The notes under the pieces were generated by a model. It worked only from the letters and a program-made list of their open reading frames with translations, was not told where the DNA came from and ran no database searches. Shown piece by piece: positions 1 through 5,837 of a stretch of DNA of 8,286 bases (position 1 is its first letter; every line of letters starts with the position of its first letter). Made by a program: the position numbers and the translations under genes. The DNA is from Clostridia bacterium (GTDB lineage Bacteria; Bacillota; Clostridia; Oscillospirales; SIG627): contig JAFQUW010000119.1 in NCBI GenBank assembly GCA_017408325.1, positions 1 to 8,286 of the forward strand, read 5' to 3'.

Positions 1-2
1 TG

Positions 3-776
3 TCGAAGGCACAGGAGAAGAATCTGCTCGTGATGAGCGCGACACCGATCCCGCGCACCCTTGCGCTCTTTTTGTTCTCCAAGGACGACGTCAGCGTGCT
101 CGACGAACTGCCGCCCGGGCGCACTCCGATCCGGACGTTCTACATCGGGGAAAACAAGCGCGCCCGCGCAGATGCCTTTATCAAAAAGGAACTGGAACAG
201 GGCGGCCGCGCCTATCTCGTCTGTCCCCTGATCGAAGAGAACGAGGAGAGCGATTTGATGGCGGCGGAAAGCCGCTATGAAGAGGCAAAGCGGACCTTTG
301 CTCCTTTCGGCGTCGGTTTTTTGCACGGAAAAATGTCTGCGGAGAAAAAGCGCGCGGCAATGGAGGAGTTTGCAACGGGAAAAACGCAGGTTCTGGTCTC
401 TACCACGGTGATCGAGATCGGAATCGACGTTCCCGAGGCAAGTGTGATGTGCATTGAAAACGCGGAACGCTTCGGTCTTGCCACCCTGCATCAACTTCGC
501 GGCCGAGTCGGCAGGGGAAGTCGCGCCTCCACCTGCATTCTCATTTCCTCGGCGAAGGGGCTCAATGCGCGCGAGAGGTTGAAGACTCTCTGCGAGACGA
601 CGGATGGATTTCGCCTTGCGGAGTTCGATATGAAGCACCGCGGCCCCGGAGATTTCTTCGGTGTCGCACAGAGCGGAAAACTTGTTTTTTCGGCCGCAAA
701 CAGTGCCGATGAGGCACTTTTGGAAAAAGCTGCACGCGCTGCGGAGGATTTTTTTGAAAAAACGGTTGACAATTGA
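3..776 (+). CDS. recG: ATP-dependent DNA helicase RecG, C-terminal part (5' end outside window)
   Basis: RecG is a superfamily 2 helicase that branch-migrates Holliday junctions and remodels stalled replication forks in the cytoplasm. The reading frame is open from base 3 with no start, so the wedge domain and Walker A/B motifs lie upstream. The visible part begins at helicase motif III (LVMSATPIPRTLAL). It continues through the second RecA-like lobe (HGKMSAEKK; motif V region STTVIEIGIDVPEAS; motif VI QLRGRVGRG). It ends with the RecG-specific C-terminal segment around RGPGDFFGVAQSG, which in the family (RGPGE-.-G-.-QSG) couples ATPase activity to DNA translocation. The GTG at base 30 is an internal valine, not a start. 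About 257 codons are present, roughly the last third of a 680-700 residue protein. No terminator lies between its TGA and the downstream tRNAs, so read-through into them is likely. Identification is firm. Confidence 0.96.
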   Translation, partial: SKAQEKNLLVMSATPIPRTLALFLFSKDDVSVLDELPPGRTPIRTFYIGENKRARADAFIKKELEQGGRAYLVCPLIEENEESDLMAAESRYEEAKRTFAPFGVGFLHGKMSAEKKRAAMEEFATGKTQVLVSTTVIEIGIDVPEASVMCIENAERFGLATLHQLRGRVGRGSRASTCILISSAKGLNARERLKTLCETTDGFRLAEFDMKHRGPGDFFGVAQSGKLVFSAANSADEALLEKAARAAEDFFEKTVDN

Positions 777-794
777 AAAAAGCTATGGTATGAT
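766..794 (+). promoter_or_regulatory. Sigma-A/sigma-70 promoter for the tRNA pair
   Basis: A perfect -35 hexamer TTGACA (766-771) is followed by a 17-bp spacer and the -10 hexamer TATGAT (789-794), one mismatch from consensus. The -35 lies inside the last codons of recG and the spacer covers its stop. Transcription should start near base 801, about 15 nt before the mature tRNA-Leu. A promoter this strong is typical of stable RNA genes. Confidence 0.88.
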
Positions 795-815
795 ATCAAT
801 CGCGCCCGAAAGTAT

Positions 816-898
816 GCGGGTGTGGCGGAATTGGCAGACGCGCCAGACTTAGGATCTGGTGAGCAATCGTGCAGGTTCAAGTCCTGTCACCCGCACCA
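816..898 (+). tRNA. tRNA-Leu (anticodon UAG)
   Basis: The 7-bp acceptor stem GCGGGTG (816-822) pairs with CACCCGC (888-894), followed by the discriminator A and an encoded CCA (896-898). The anticodon stem CCAGA/TCTGG (843-847/855-859) encloses a loop with anticodon TAG at 850-852, which reads CUN leucine codons. An extended variable region (860-870), as in class II tRNAs, precedes the T arm GCAGG-TTCAAGT-CCTGT (871-887). All stems pair, allowing one G-T in the T stem. It is the first gene of a two-tRNA transcript. Confidence 0.96.
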
Positions 899-906
899 TA
901 GAATAT

Positions 907-983
907 GGAGGCATAGCCCAGCTGGTTAGAGCGCTTGCTTGACATGAAAGAGGTCACAGGTTCGAGTCCCGTTGTCTCCACCA
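907..983 (+). tRNA. tRNA-Val (anticodon GAC), with a mismatch in three stems
   Basis: The acceptor stem GGAGGCA (907-913) pairs with TGTCTCC (973-979) using one G-T. Discriminator A980 and an encoded CCA (981-983) follow. The anticodon loop TTGACAT (939-945) carries GAC at 941-943, giving valine for GUC/GUU codons. The T loop TTCGAGT (961-967) is canonical. Three stems each hold one non-pairing position: C918/A930 (12:23) in the D stem, G937/A947 (30:40) in the anticodon stem, and A958/C970 (51:63) in the T stem. The gene lies 8 nt after tRNA-Leu, and its final A starts the A-run of the terminator hairpin. The identity is clear. Whether it is fully functional is less certain because of the mismatches. 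Confidence 0.88.
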
Positions 984-1014
984 AAAAGACCTTGTCGAAA
1001 GACAAGGTCTTTTT
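984..1014 (+). terminator. Intrinsic terminator of the tRNA transcript
   Basis: A perfect inverted repeat AGACCTTGTC (987-996) and GACAAGGTCT (1001-1010) closes on a GAAA tetraloop. It is flanked by A-run 983-986 and T-run 1010-1014, so the A-T arms extend the stem. It starts directly at the tRNA-Val 3' end. It should work strongly on the plus strand and may also stop minus-strand transcription. Confidence 0.93.
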
Positions 1015-1053
1015 CATCGAAAAAGCTGTTCAAGACGAGCATTTGTAAAACTT

Positions 1054-2442
1054 ATGAAACGACAAGACAACAAGATGAATACGCGCGCAGTCTTCGAAAC
1101 GATGCCGGTGTGGCGCGCTTTGGCAACGATGGCGATCCCGACCATTGTTTCCAATTTGATCACGCTGGTCTATAACATTGCCGACACGTTCTACATCGCA
1201 CGCACCAACAATGCGTATATGGTCGCTGCCTCTTCCTTGGTGCTGACGGTCTTTCTGATGACGACGGCGATTGCAAACCTTTTCGGCGTCGGTGGGGGAA
1301 CGCTTGCCGTGCGTTTGTTTGGTACGCGAGACGAGGAGGAAGCAAGGAAAGTTGCGTCCTTGAGTCTTGTGATGGCAACCGGAACAGCACTGTTGTTTTC
1401 GCTTTTGTGTTTGATCTTTATGAATCCGCTGCTTCACCTGCTTGGCGCGAGCGCGGATACGATCGGTTACGCGAAACAATATTTGATCTGCGTTGTGGTC
1501 ATCGGCGGTGTGCCGACTGTGCTTTCGGCGACGATGAGTTCGATCGTGCGCAACGTCGGCTATTCGAAAAAAGCCGCGTTCGGTCTCGGCCTCGGCGGTG
1601 TGCTGAACGTCGTGCTTGACCCCCTGTTTATGTTCGTCTTGCTCCCGGCGGGGAACGAGGTGCTCGGTGCCGCGCTTGCGACGATGCTCTCCAACGTCTG
1701 CGCGATGATTTATTTTCTTGCGGTATACAAGAAACTCTCGCGCGAGAGTTTCTTGGAGTTGCCGCGACGCATTGAGCGCATTCGGAAGAATTCTCTGCGT
1801 TCGCTCTTTTCCGTGGGCTTTCCTGCAGCGGCAGGCGTGCTGTTGTTTGACGTCTCCAACATGGTGCTCAACCGCCTTGCCGCATCTCACGGTGACTTTG
1901 CCCTTGCGGCCATCGGGATCGTGTTGAAAGTGGAAAGGCTTCCTTTGAACATCGGCATCGGTATCGCGCTGGGAATGGTGCCGCTCGTCGCTTACAATTA
2001 TGCTTCGAAGAATTATGAGCGCATGCGGGCCTTTACCCGTGCATCGATGATCTCTGGGCTCTGTGTTGCGGCGGTGAGCGTCGTCTTGTATCGCATCGGC
2101 GCCGAGGGGATCATCCATCTGTTCATTGAGGAGCCGATCACCGTTTCGTACGCCGTTCCGTTTCTGGAGGCAAGATGCGTGGCAACGCCGTTTATGTTTG
2201 CCAGTTTTCACCTCAGCCATTTTATGCAGGCGATCGATCGGGGTGTCACGTCACTTTGGATGGCTGTGATCCGTCAACTTTGCCTGAATATTCCGTTTTT
2301 GTTTTTGCTCAATTTCCTTTTCGGAATGACGGGTATCGTATGGACGCAGTTCTTTTCAGACATCTTCAACGTGCTTGTTTCCTTGATCATTTACCGTGCC
2401 GTCACACGCCCCTTTTATCGGAATTTATCTTTAGAAGTTTAA
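1054..2442 (+). CDS. MATE-family multidrug/cation efflux transporter
   Basis: This is a predicted inner-membrane antiporter of the multidrug and toxic compound extrusion family, exporting substrates in exchange for Na+ or H+. The substrate cannot be read from sequence. The 462-residue length and about 12 hydrophobic segments fit the family. Hallmarks include the N-terminal PTIVSNLITLVYNIADTFYIAR (29-50), GGGTLAVRLFGTRDEEEARKV (80-100), GLGLGGVLNVVLDPLFMF (177-194), and the second-half repeat GIGIALGMVPLVAYNYASKNYERMR (301-325), equivalent to the G-.-Q-P-.-GYNYGAKNYKR stretch of relatives. The ATG at 1054 is the first in-frame start, with no start codon between it and the terminator. It lacks a clear Shine-Dalgarno, and a second ATG at 1075 (residue 8) is an alternative without a better site. 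It begins 40 nt after the tRNA terminator. The next gene follows after 12 bp, so the two are probably co-transcribed. Confidence 0.93.
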   Translation: MKRQDNKMNTRAVFETMPVWRALATMAIPTIVSNLITLVYNIADTFYIARTNNAYMVAASSLVLTVFLMTTAIANLFGVGGGTLAVRLFGTRDEEEARKVASLSLVMATGTALLFSLLCLIFMNPLLHLLGASADTIGYAKQYLICVVVIGGVPTVLSATMSSIVRNVGYSKKAAFGLGLGGVLNVVLDPLFMFVLLPAGNEVLGAALATMLSNVCAMIYFLAVYKKLSRESFLELPRRIERIRKNSLRSLFSVGFPAAAGVLLFDVSNMVLNRLAASHGDFALAAIGIVLKVERLPLNIGIGIALGMVPLVAYNYASKNYERMRAFTRASMISGLCVAAVSVVLYRIGAEGIIHLFIEEPITVSYAVPFLEARCVATPFMFASFHLSHFMQAIDRGVTSLWMAVIRQLCLNIPFLFLLNFLFGMTGIVWTQFFSDIFNVLVSLIIYRAVTRPFYRNLSLEV

Positions 2443-2443
2443 C

Positions 2444-2448
2444 AGGAG
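2444..2448 (+). promoter_or_regulatory. Ribosome binding site for the tail-anchored protein
   Basis: AGGAG ends 6 nt before the ATG at 2455. It lies directly after the MATE stop codon. It fixes the start of the downstream gene and supports co-transcription with efficient separate translation. Confidence 0.85.
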
Positions 2449-2454
2449 TTTCAT

Positions 2455-3648
2455 ATGACACAGATCCTCAATGCCAATTTGACGCACAGTTTGTTTTATT
2501 CCGTCCCGTTTGCGCTCAGCGAAGCACAGTTCGAAGGGTGCGTGCGTAAGATCTGCCCGGATGCCCTTGTTTATCACAGAGACGCGAAACTCGAAGAGTC
2601 TCATTTTACTCAAATGCAGACGGTGGAACGTTTTTTGCGCGGCGGATCGCAGACCTATTCGGTGCGACGTTTCTTTTTGCGGTCGCTGTGCCCGGATGCA
2701 AAGGCGTGCGGGTTTTCCGATGTCTTTTTGATGCTGTCCTATTTCGAAGAGACGAGCGTCGTCGCCTTTTCGTTCCATTATTCGGTTGAGGAGATCCTGC
2801 TGGATCAACTCATCGGGTTGCGTCAGTCCGGACAGGCGAGAGTCTACCGATTTGGAGAAAAAGAAGAGAGTTTTTCGGATTTTGCCGCAGATTTTGCCGT
2901 ACAGCTCGGCTTGCCGCGCACTTTTACCGAACAGAGTTTTTTGTGCGAAGTGACCCGCTTCGGTGAATTCACTTCGCCCGAAGAGATCGAAGAAAAGGCC
3001 CCCGACGTTCTCTACGGGCTTTTGTCCGGGGACGAAGGATATTCTTTTGTTCCGAAGGAACTCTGCCGCGAACGCCTGACCTATTCCTGGTCCAGTCGTG
3101 ACTTTATCCGAATTTACGGGGTCGGGAAGGCCTTCTTGTTTTTGAACTTGATCGCCTCTCCCTCACATGAAAAATATCTGGAACGCCAACGCGTGTTCGG
3201 TGGCGAGATCTACGGTGCTGCCGACGAGTATTTCTTTTTGGGTTCCAACCCGTTGTCGGTCAATCACGGGATCCTTTTCAGCGTTGAGTTCGTGATGATG
3301 CTCAAGACGCTCGTCAGCGACGTACTCTCCTTCCAGAGCGCGTTCGGGAAACGCAAGAAGCATATGTCTTACTATCGGCGTATCCGCGAGACACGCGAAT
3401 TCCGTCGAAAGATCATCTTGGTTTTGGAAAAGGTGGAACAAACTGCCATCACTGAGATCGGGGAATTGTCCTCGGTCTTGATGGAAAGCCAGCACATCGC
3501 CCCGATCGTCGATCAGGTCAAATACCTGTTGGAGCTTTTGGAAGGCGATCTGTCCTTGATCTATTCGGAGCGAAGCAACCTGCTCGTCACCATTTTGACC
3601 GTTCTCGGCCTTTTGCTTGCCGCGTGGCAGGTTCTGCTCGCTCTCTGA
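2455..3648 (+). CDS. Unrecognised protein with C-terminal membrane anchor
   Basis: I do not recognise the family of this 397-residue protein. The start is set by the AGGAG site and ATG. There is no signal peptide. Residues 1-300 look like a soluble alpha/beta domain, rich in aromatic residues and hydrophobic strands (e.g. 88-110, 216-233, 255-282). Residues about 305-370 are predicted to be long charged helices (YYRRIRETREFRRKIILVLEK; VDQVKYLLELLEGDLSLIYSERS), possibly coiled coil. Residues 375-396 form one hydrophobic segment reaching the last residue, so the protein resembles a tail-anchored protein with a cytoplasmic body. The layout of soluble domain, helical hairpin and terminal membrane helix recalls DUF155/RMD1-type and CorA-like proteins, but no CorA GMN motif is present and I do not assign it. 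Phenylalanine codons favour TTT. It sits 12 bp after the MATE gene, suggesting a linked role at the membrane. Confidence 0.85.
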   Translation: MTQILNANLTHSLFYSVPFALSEAQFEGCVRKICPDALVYHRDAKLEESHFTQMQTVERFLRGGSQTYSVRRFFLRSLCPDAKACGFSDVFLMLSYFEETSVVAFSFHYSVEEILLDQLIGLRQSGQARVYRFGEKEESFSDFAADFAVQLGLPRTFTEQSFLCEVTRFGEFTSPEEIEEKAPDVLYGLLSGDEGYSFVPKELCRERLTYSWSSRDFIRIYGVGKAFLFLNLIASPSHEKYLERQRVFGGEIYGAADEYFFLGSNPLSVNHGILFSVEFVMMLKTLVSDVLSFQSAFGKRKKHMSYYRRIRETREFRRKIILVLEKVEQTAITEIGELSSVLMESQHIAPIVDQVKYLLELLEGDLSLIYSERSNLLVTILTVLGLLLAAWQVLLAL

Positions 3649-3682
3649 TGCAAAAGAGGAGCAAAAACGAAAGAAGAAGAAA

Positions 3683-3709
3683 GAAAAGACCGCCGAAGGC
3701 GGTCTTTTC
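3683..3709 (+). terminator. Intrinsic terminator of the MATE/tail-anchored operon
   Basis: GAAAAGACCGCC (3683-3694) pairs perfectly with GGCGGTCTTTTC (3698-3709) around a GAA triloop. The right arm carries the T-tract. A purine-only run (3669-3689) precedes and enters the left arm. It lies 35 nt after the stop at 3648. Confidence 0.92.
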
Positions 3710-3711
3710 TC

Positions 3712-3740
3712 TTGCAAGTCGAGGGATTTTCGAGTATAAT
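3712..3740 (+). promoter_or_regulatory. Sigma-A-type promoter for the DUF5662/propeller operon
   Basis: A perfect -10 TATAAT (3735-3740) has a -35-like TTGCAA (3712-3717, four of six matches) 17 bp upstream. The -35 abuts the preceding terminator hairpin. The predicted start near 3747 leaves a leader of about 25 nt that contains the GGAGGG site. Confidence 0.8.
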
Positions 3741-3759
3741 AAAGTGAGGAAATTTGTTT

Positions 3760-3765
3760 GGAGGG
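3760..3765 (+). promoter_or_regulatory. Ribosome binding site deciding the GTG start at 3772
   Basis: GGAGGG lies 6 nt before GTG 3772. An upstream in-frame TTG at 3754 would put this site inside the coding region and has no Shine-Dalgarno of its own, so GTG 3772 is preferred. Confidence 0.85.
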
Positions 3766-3771
3766 ATTCCA

Positions 3772-4317
3772 GTGCGCGCATTTTCGCATCTTCGTACCAT
3801 CACGCGCCACCACAACGAGGTCTTTCGGCTTTGCTGTCGTTGCGGGCTCTTTTGGCGCGGCTTCTGGCACGATTTCTCCAAACTGTCTCCGACGGAATTT
3901 TTTGCCGGTGCGCGCTTTTACACCGACGGAACGCACAGTCCGACCGTGGAAGAGCGAAAATTGCTCGGTTACTCCCGTGCCTGGATGCACCATATGGGGC
4001 GCAACCGCCATCATTTTGAATACTGGGTCGACTATCAATCGGGCAAAGGATTGCTTCCCGTGGAAATGCCGCCCATCTTCTTTTGCGAGATGGTTTGTGA
4101 CCGTGTTGCGGCCAGTAAGATCTATCACGGCGCGTCGTACACGGACGCGACGGCACTTGAGTATTATGAGGATCAGAAACACAAGTATTTCATCCATCCT
4201 GCGACTGCGTCGCACCTGGAGTACGTTTTGACACTGCTCAAAGAACGGGGCGAGGACGCTCTGTTTGATTACCTTCGTGTCTACGCACGTCAAAAGAAGG
4301 AGGTAAAAGGCGAGTGA
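3772..4317 (+). CDS. DUF5662-like protein with HD-hydrolase-like His/Asp set
   Basis: This 181-residue cytoplasmic protein starts at GTG, chosen by its GGAGGG site. Its order of motifs matches what I recall of the DUF5662 family, found in Firmicutes and phages and of unknown function. The motifs are an N-terminal helix with H13-H14, WHDFSKLSPTEF (32-43), AWMHHMGRNRHHFEYW (70-85), EMVCDRVAASK (106-116) and HKYFIHPATASHLEYVL (137-153). The spacing H13/H14, H33-D34, H73/H74 and D110 resembles the H-HD-H-D metal ligands of HD-superfamily phosphohydrolases such as YfbR. Metal binding is therefore a reasonable inference, not shown. A CCxC cluster (21-24) precedes the HD motif. It is the first gene after a clear promoter and overlaps the next gene by 4 bp, so translation is coupled to the membrane propeller protein. 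Confidence 0.87.
   Translation: MRAFSHLRTITRHHNEVFRLCCRCGLFWRGFWHDFSKLSPTEFFAGARFYTDGTHSPTVEERKLLGYSRAWMHHMGRNRHHFEYWVDYQSGKGLLPVEMPPIFFCEMVCDRVAASKIYHGASYTDATALEYYEDQKHKYFIHPATASHLEYVLTLLKERGEDALFDYLRVYARQKKEVKGE
4295..4303 (+). promoter_or_regulatory. Ribosome binding site for the propeller gene
   Basis: AGAAGGAGG inside the 3' end of the DUF5662-like gene lies 10 nt before GTG 4314. It supports that GTG as the start, with a GTGA overlap (4314-4317) between the two genes. Confidence 0.8.
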
Positions 4318-5795
4318 ACGTCACACAAAACTTCTCTTTTTTGCGAACCAAGAAGGGGATCGTTGCAGCCGTTTTGGCGGTTGTGGTAATCCTCGGCCTG
4401 CTTGTTTTTTTACTCGCGGACGCGTTCGTTCCGCAGACGGTCAAAGCCGAACGCTTCGATCAGCGTCTCTACGGTGTCATCTCCGACCCCGGCGCGGGAG
4501 AGACGCTCTTTTACCGAAAGGCGACGCCGCTTGGTGTGGCTCAAGGCTTTTTGAAATCGCGTCAGACGGCGTTCGGCGGCGCGACGGAGGCGGTTTTGAC
4601 GGAATCCGGAGAACTGTATCTCTTGTATGGCGGAGACGCGCGCCACTTATCGTCGCAAGCACTTGATGCCCGACTTTCCGCCGAGGGACGCGCAGTGGTT
4701 TATCTGAGTTCGGACGGGGAGGTGTATCATTACACCGTTGGAGAAGAAGCCCCGGTTTTGATCGCGGACGGAATTTCGGCTTCCGACCTTTCGTCCTTTG
4801 CCGTCTCTCCCTCGGGCGATTGTGTCTTTTTTGCCAGAGTGAACGAAGATGCGGGGGATGCCCGTGCGTTTTTCTGGAACGGAGAAACGACACAACTCGA
4901 CCACTTGACGCTGATCGGCGGCCTTTCTCCCTTGGCGGTCTCCGACGGTGGGGAACATTTGTATTATCTGACGTCGTCGGGGACGGCTCTTTATCACGCC
5001 ACGCTTTCCGGCAGTGCCGAAAAACTGACGGCGTCTTTTTCCCAAAAGGTCGCCCTGCCGTATTTCAATCGGACCGTTTCGCAGGTGCTTTTCTGCGAAG
5101 GGAACGGATACACCTATTTCAGTGAGAACGGCGGCGAGAAAATGAAGGTTTCTTCCGGCGTTGCCGTCCCGGTTGAGAAAAGCGGAGAATTGAGTGTGCG
5201 CGCCGGACACTGTCTCATCGGAAGCCAAGATTCTCTTCGCGCCCGTCTGTATTTGGTCAAACGGGAAGAGGCGCAAACTTTGCGGTATCTTTCCGAAGAT
5301 TTCGCATCGGAAAAATACGCGTCCGACGCGGCGGAAGTGTTTTTGAGTTCCGACGGCACGCAGCTATATTTTACGCGTCTTTTGGAAGGACGCTATCGCA
5401 TCTATTATATGGATTTGAACAGCGAAAATCCGGCCGAGACCATGTTGGCTTCGGGTGTGACTGCATACGCTTTTTCCGCTGATCTAAAGCAGATCTACTA
5501 CATCACGCGCGGAAACAAACTGTATGAGCGCAGCGCGGGCGTCTCTACGTTGATCAGTGAAAGCGCCTCCGGCGTATATACCACGCCGCGCGGCGAGGTC
5601 TATTGGACGGTGAAGACGGGAGAGTCCGAATCCGTGCTGTATCTTTTGAAGGAGAAGGAGAGCGTGCGCGTGGCGACGAAGGTCACCGACTTCTTCTTTA
5701 CCGAGGACGCAGATTACGTCTGTGCCGAGACGGACGGCATTGTTCGCTGGCATATCCGCGTTTCGGATGATTTGGTTCCCTTGGCCCGTTCTTGA
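4314..5795 (+). CDS. Membrane-anchored beta-propeller-like protein
   Basis: The 493-residue product has a short basic N-terminus (residues 1-14, RTKK), one strongly hydrophobic segment (15-36) and a long soluble remainder. This indicates an N-terminal signal anchor with the body outside the membrane. The body repeats a strand-turn-strand unit of the type S-.-DG-.-.-LYY: LSSDGEVYHY (131-140), VSPSGDCVFFAR (164-175), VSDGGEHLYYLT (209-220), LSSDGTQLYFTR (344-355), FSADLKQIYYIT (387-398) and TTPRGEVYWTV (423-433). Such repeats are typical of six- to eight-bladed TolB/WD40-like or DUF5050-type propellers. These usually bind proteins, glycans or small ligands and need not be enzymes. I see no catalytic motif or lipobox. 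It is translationally coupled to the DUF5662-like gene and lies 42 bp before dapL. The fold assignment is fairly sure; the function is unknown. Confidence 0.87.
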   Translation: MNVTQNFSFLRTKKGIVAAVLAVVVILGLLVFLLADAFVPQTVKAERFDQRLYGVISDPGAGETLFYRKATPLGVAQGFLKSRQTAFGGATEAVLTESGELYLLYGGDARHLSSQALDARLSAEGRAVVYLSSDGEVYHYTVGEEAPVLIADGISASDLSSFAVSPSGDCVFFARVNEDAGDARAFFWNGETTQLDHLTLIGGLSPLAVSDGGEHLYYLTSSGTALYHATLSGSAEKLTASFSQKVALPYFNRTVSQVLFCEGNGYTYFSENGGEKMKVSSGVAVPVEKSGELSVRAGHCLIGSQDSLRARLYLVKREEAQTLRYLSEDFASEKYASDAAEVFLSSDGTQLYFTRLLEGRYRIYYMDLNSENPAETMLASGVTAYAFSADLKQIYYITRGNKLYERSAGVSTLISESASGVYTTPRGEVYWTVKTGESESVLYLLKEKESVRVATKVTDFFFTEDADYVCAETDGIVRWHIRVSDDLVPLARS

Positions 5796-5806
5796 TACGG
5801 GTTTTT
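5785..5806 (+). terminator. Weak terminator-like hairpin at the propeller/dapL junction
   Basis: CCCGT (5785-5789) pairs with ACGGG (5797-5801) around a 7-nt loop containing the propeller stop codon, followed directly by TTTTT (5802-5806). The stem is only 5 bp but GC-rich. It may act as a partial terminator that lowers read-through into dapL, or it may be chance. Confidence 0.4.
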
Positions 5807-5823
5807 GATAGAAAACGAAAAGC

Positions 5824-5828
5824 AGGAG
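5824..5828 (+). promoter_or_regulatory. Ribosome binding site deciding the dapL start
   Basis: AGGAG lies 9 nt before ATG 5838. An upstream in-frame TTG (5805) falls in the hairpin T-run and lacks a site, so ATG 5838 is chosen. Confidence 0.85.
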
Positions 5829-5837
5829 CAAACGAAT

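Noticed and set aside
30..776. GTG/ATG at 30-35 as a start for a short helicase
   Set aside because: The frame is open to the window edge and these codons fall in helicase motif III, so this is internal to recG.
1030..2220. Long minus-strand open frame (396 codons) opposite the MATE gene
   Set aside because: Its product is extremely rich in His, Arg, Gln and Asp with no hydrophobic core or known motif. It mirrors the codon pattern of the clearly coding MATE gene on the other strand.
3648..4019. Possible small gene starting at the ATG that overlaps the stop at 3648
   Set aside because: It would run through the terminator hairpin and promoter, and its product is basic low-complexity sequence without motifs.
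3163..4293. Long minus-strand open frame (376 codons) spanning two plus-strand genes, a terminator and a promoter
   Set aside because: It crosses the terminator hairpin and promoter, has a low-complexity Phe/Arg stretch from the purine tract, and lies opposite two well supported genes.
5796..5837. Lysine riboswitch ahead of dapL
   Set aside because: The gap is only 42 nt, far shorter than an L-box, and has only the small hairpin described.
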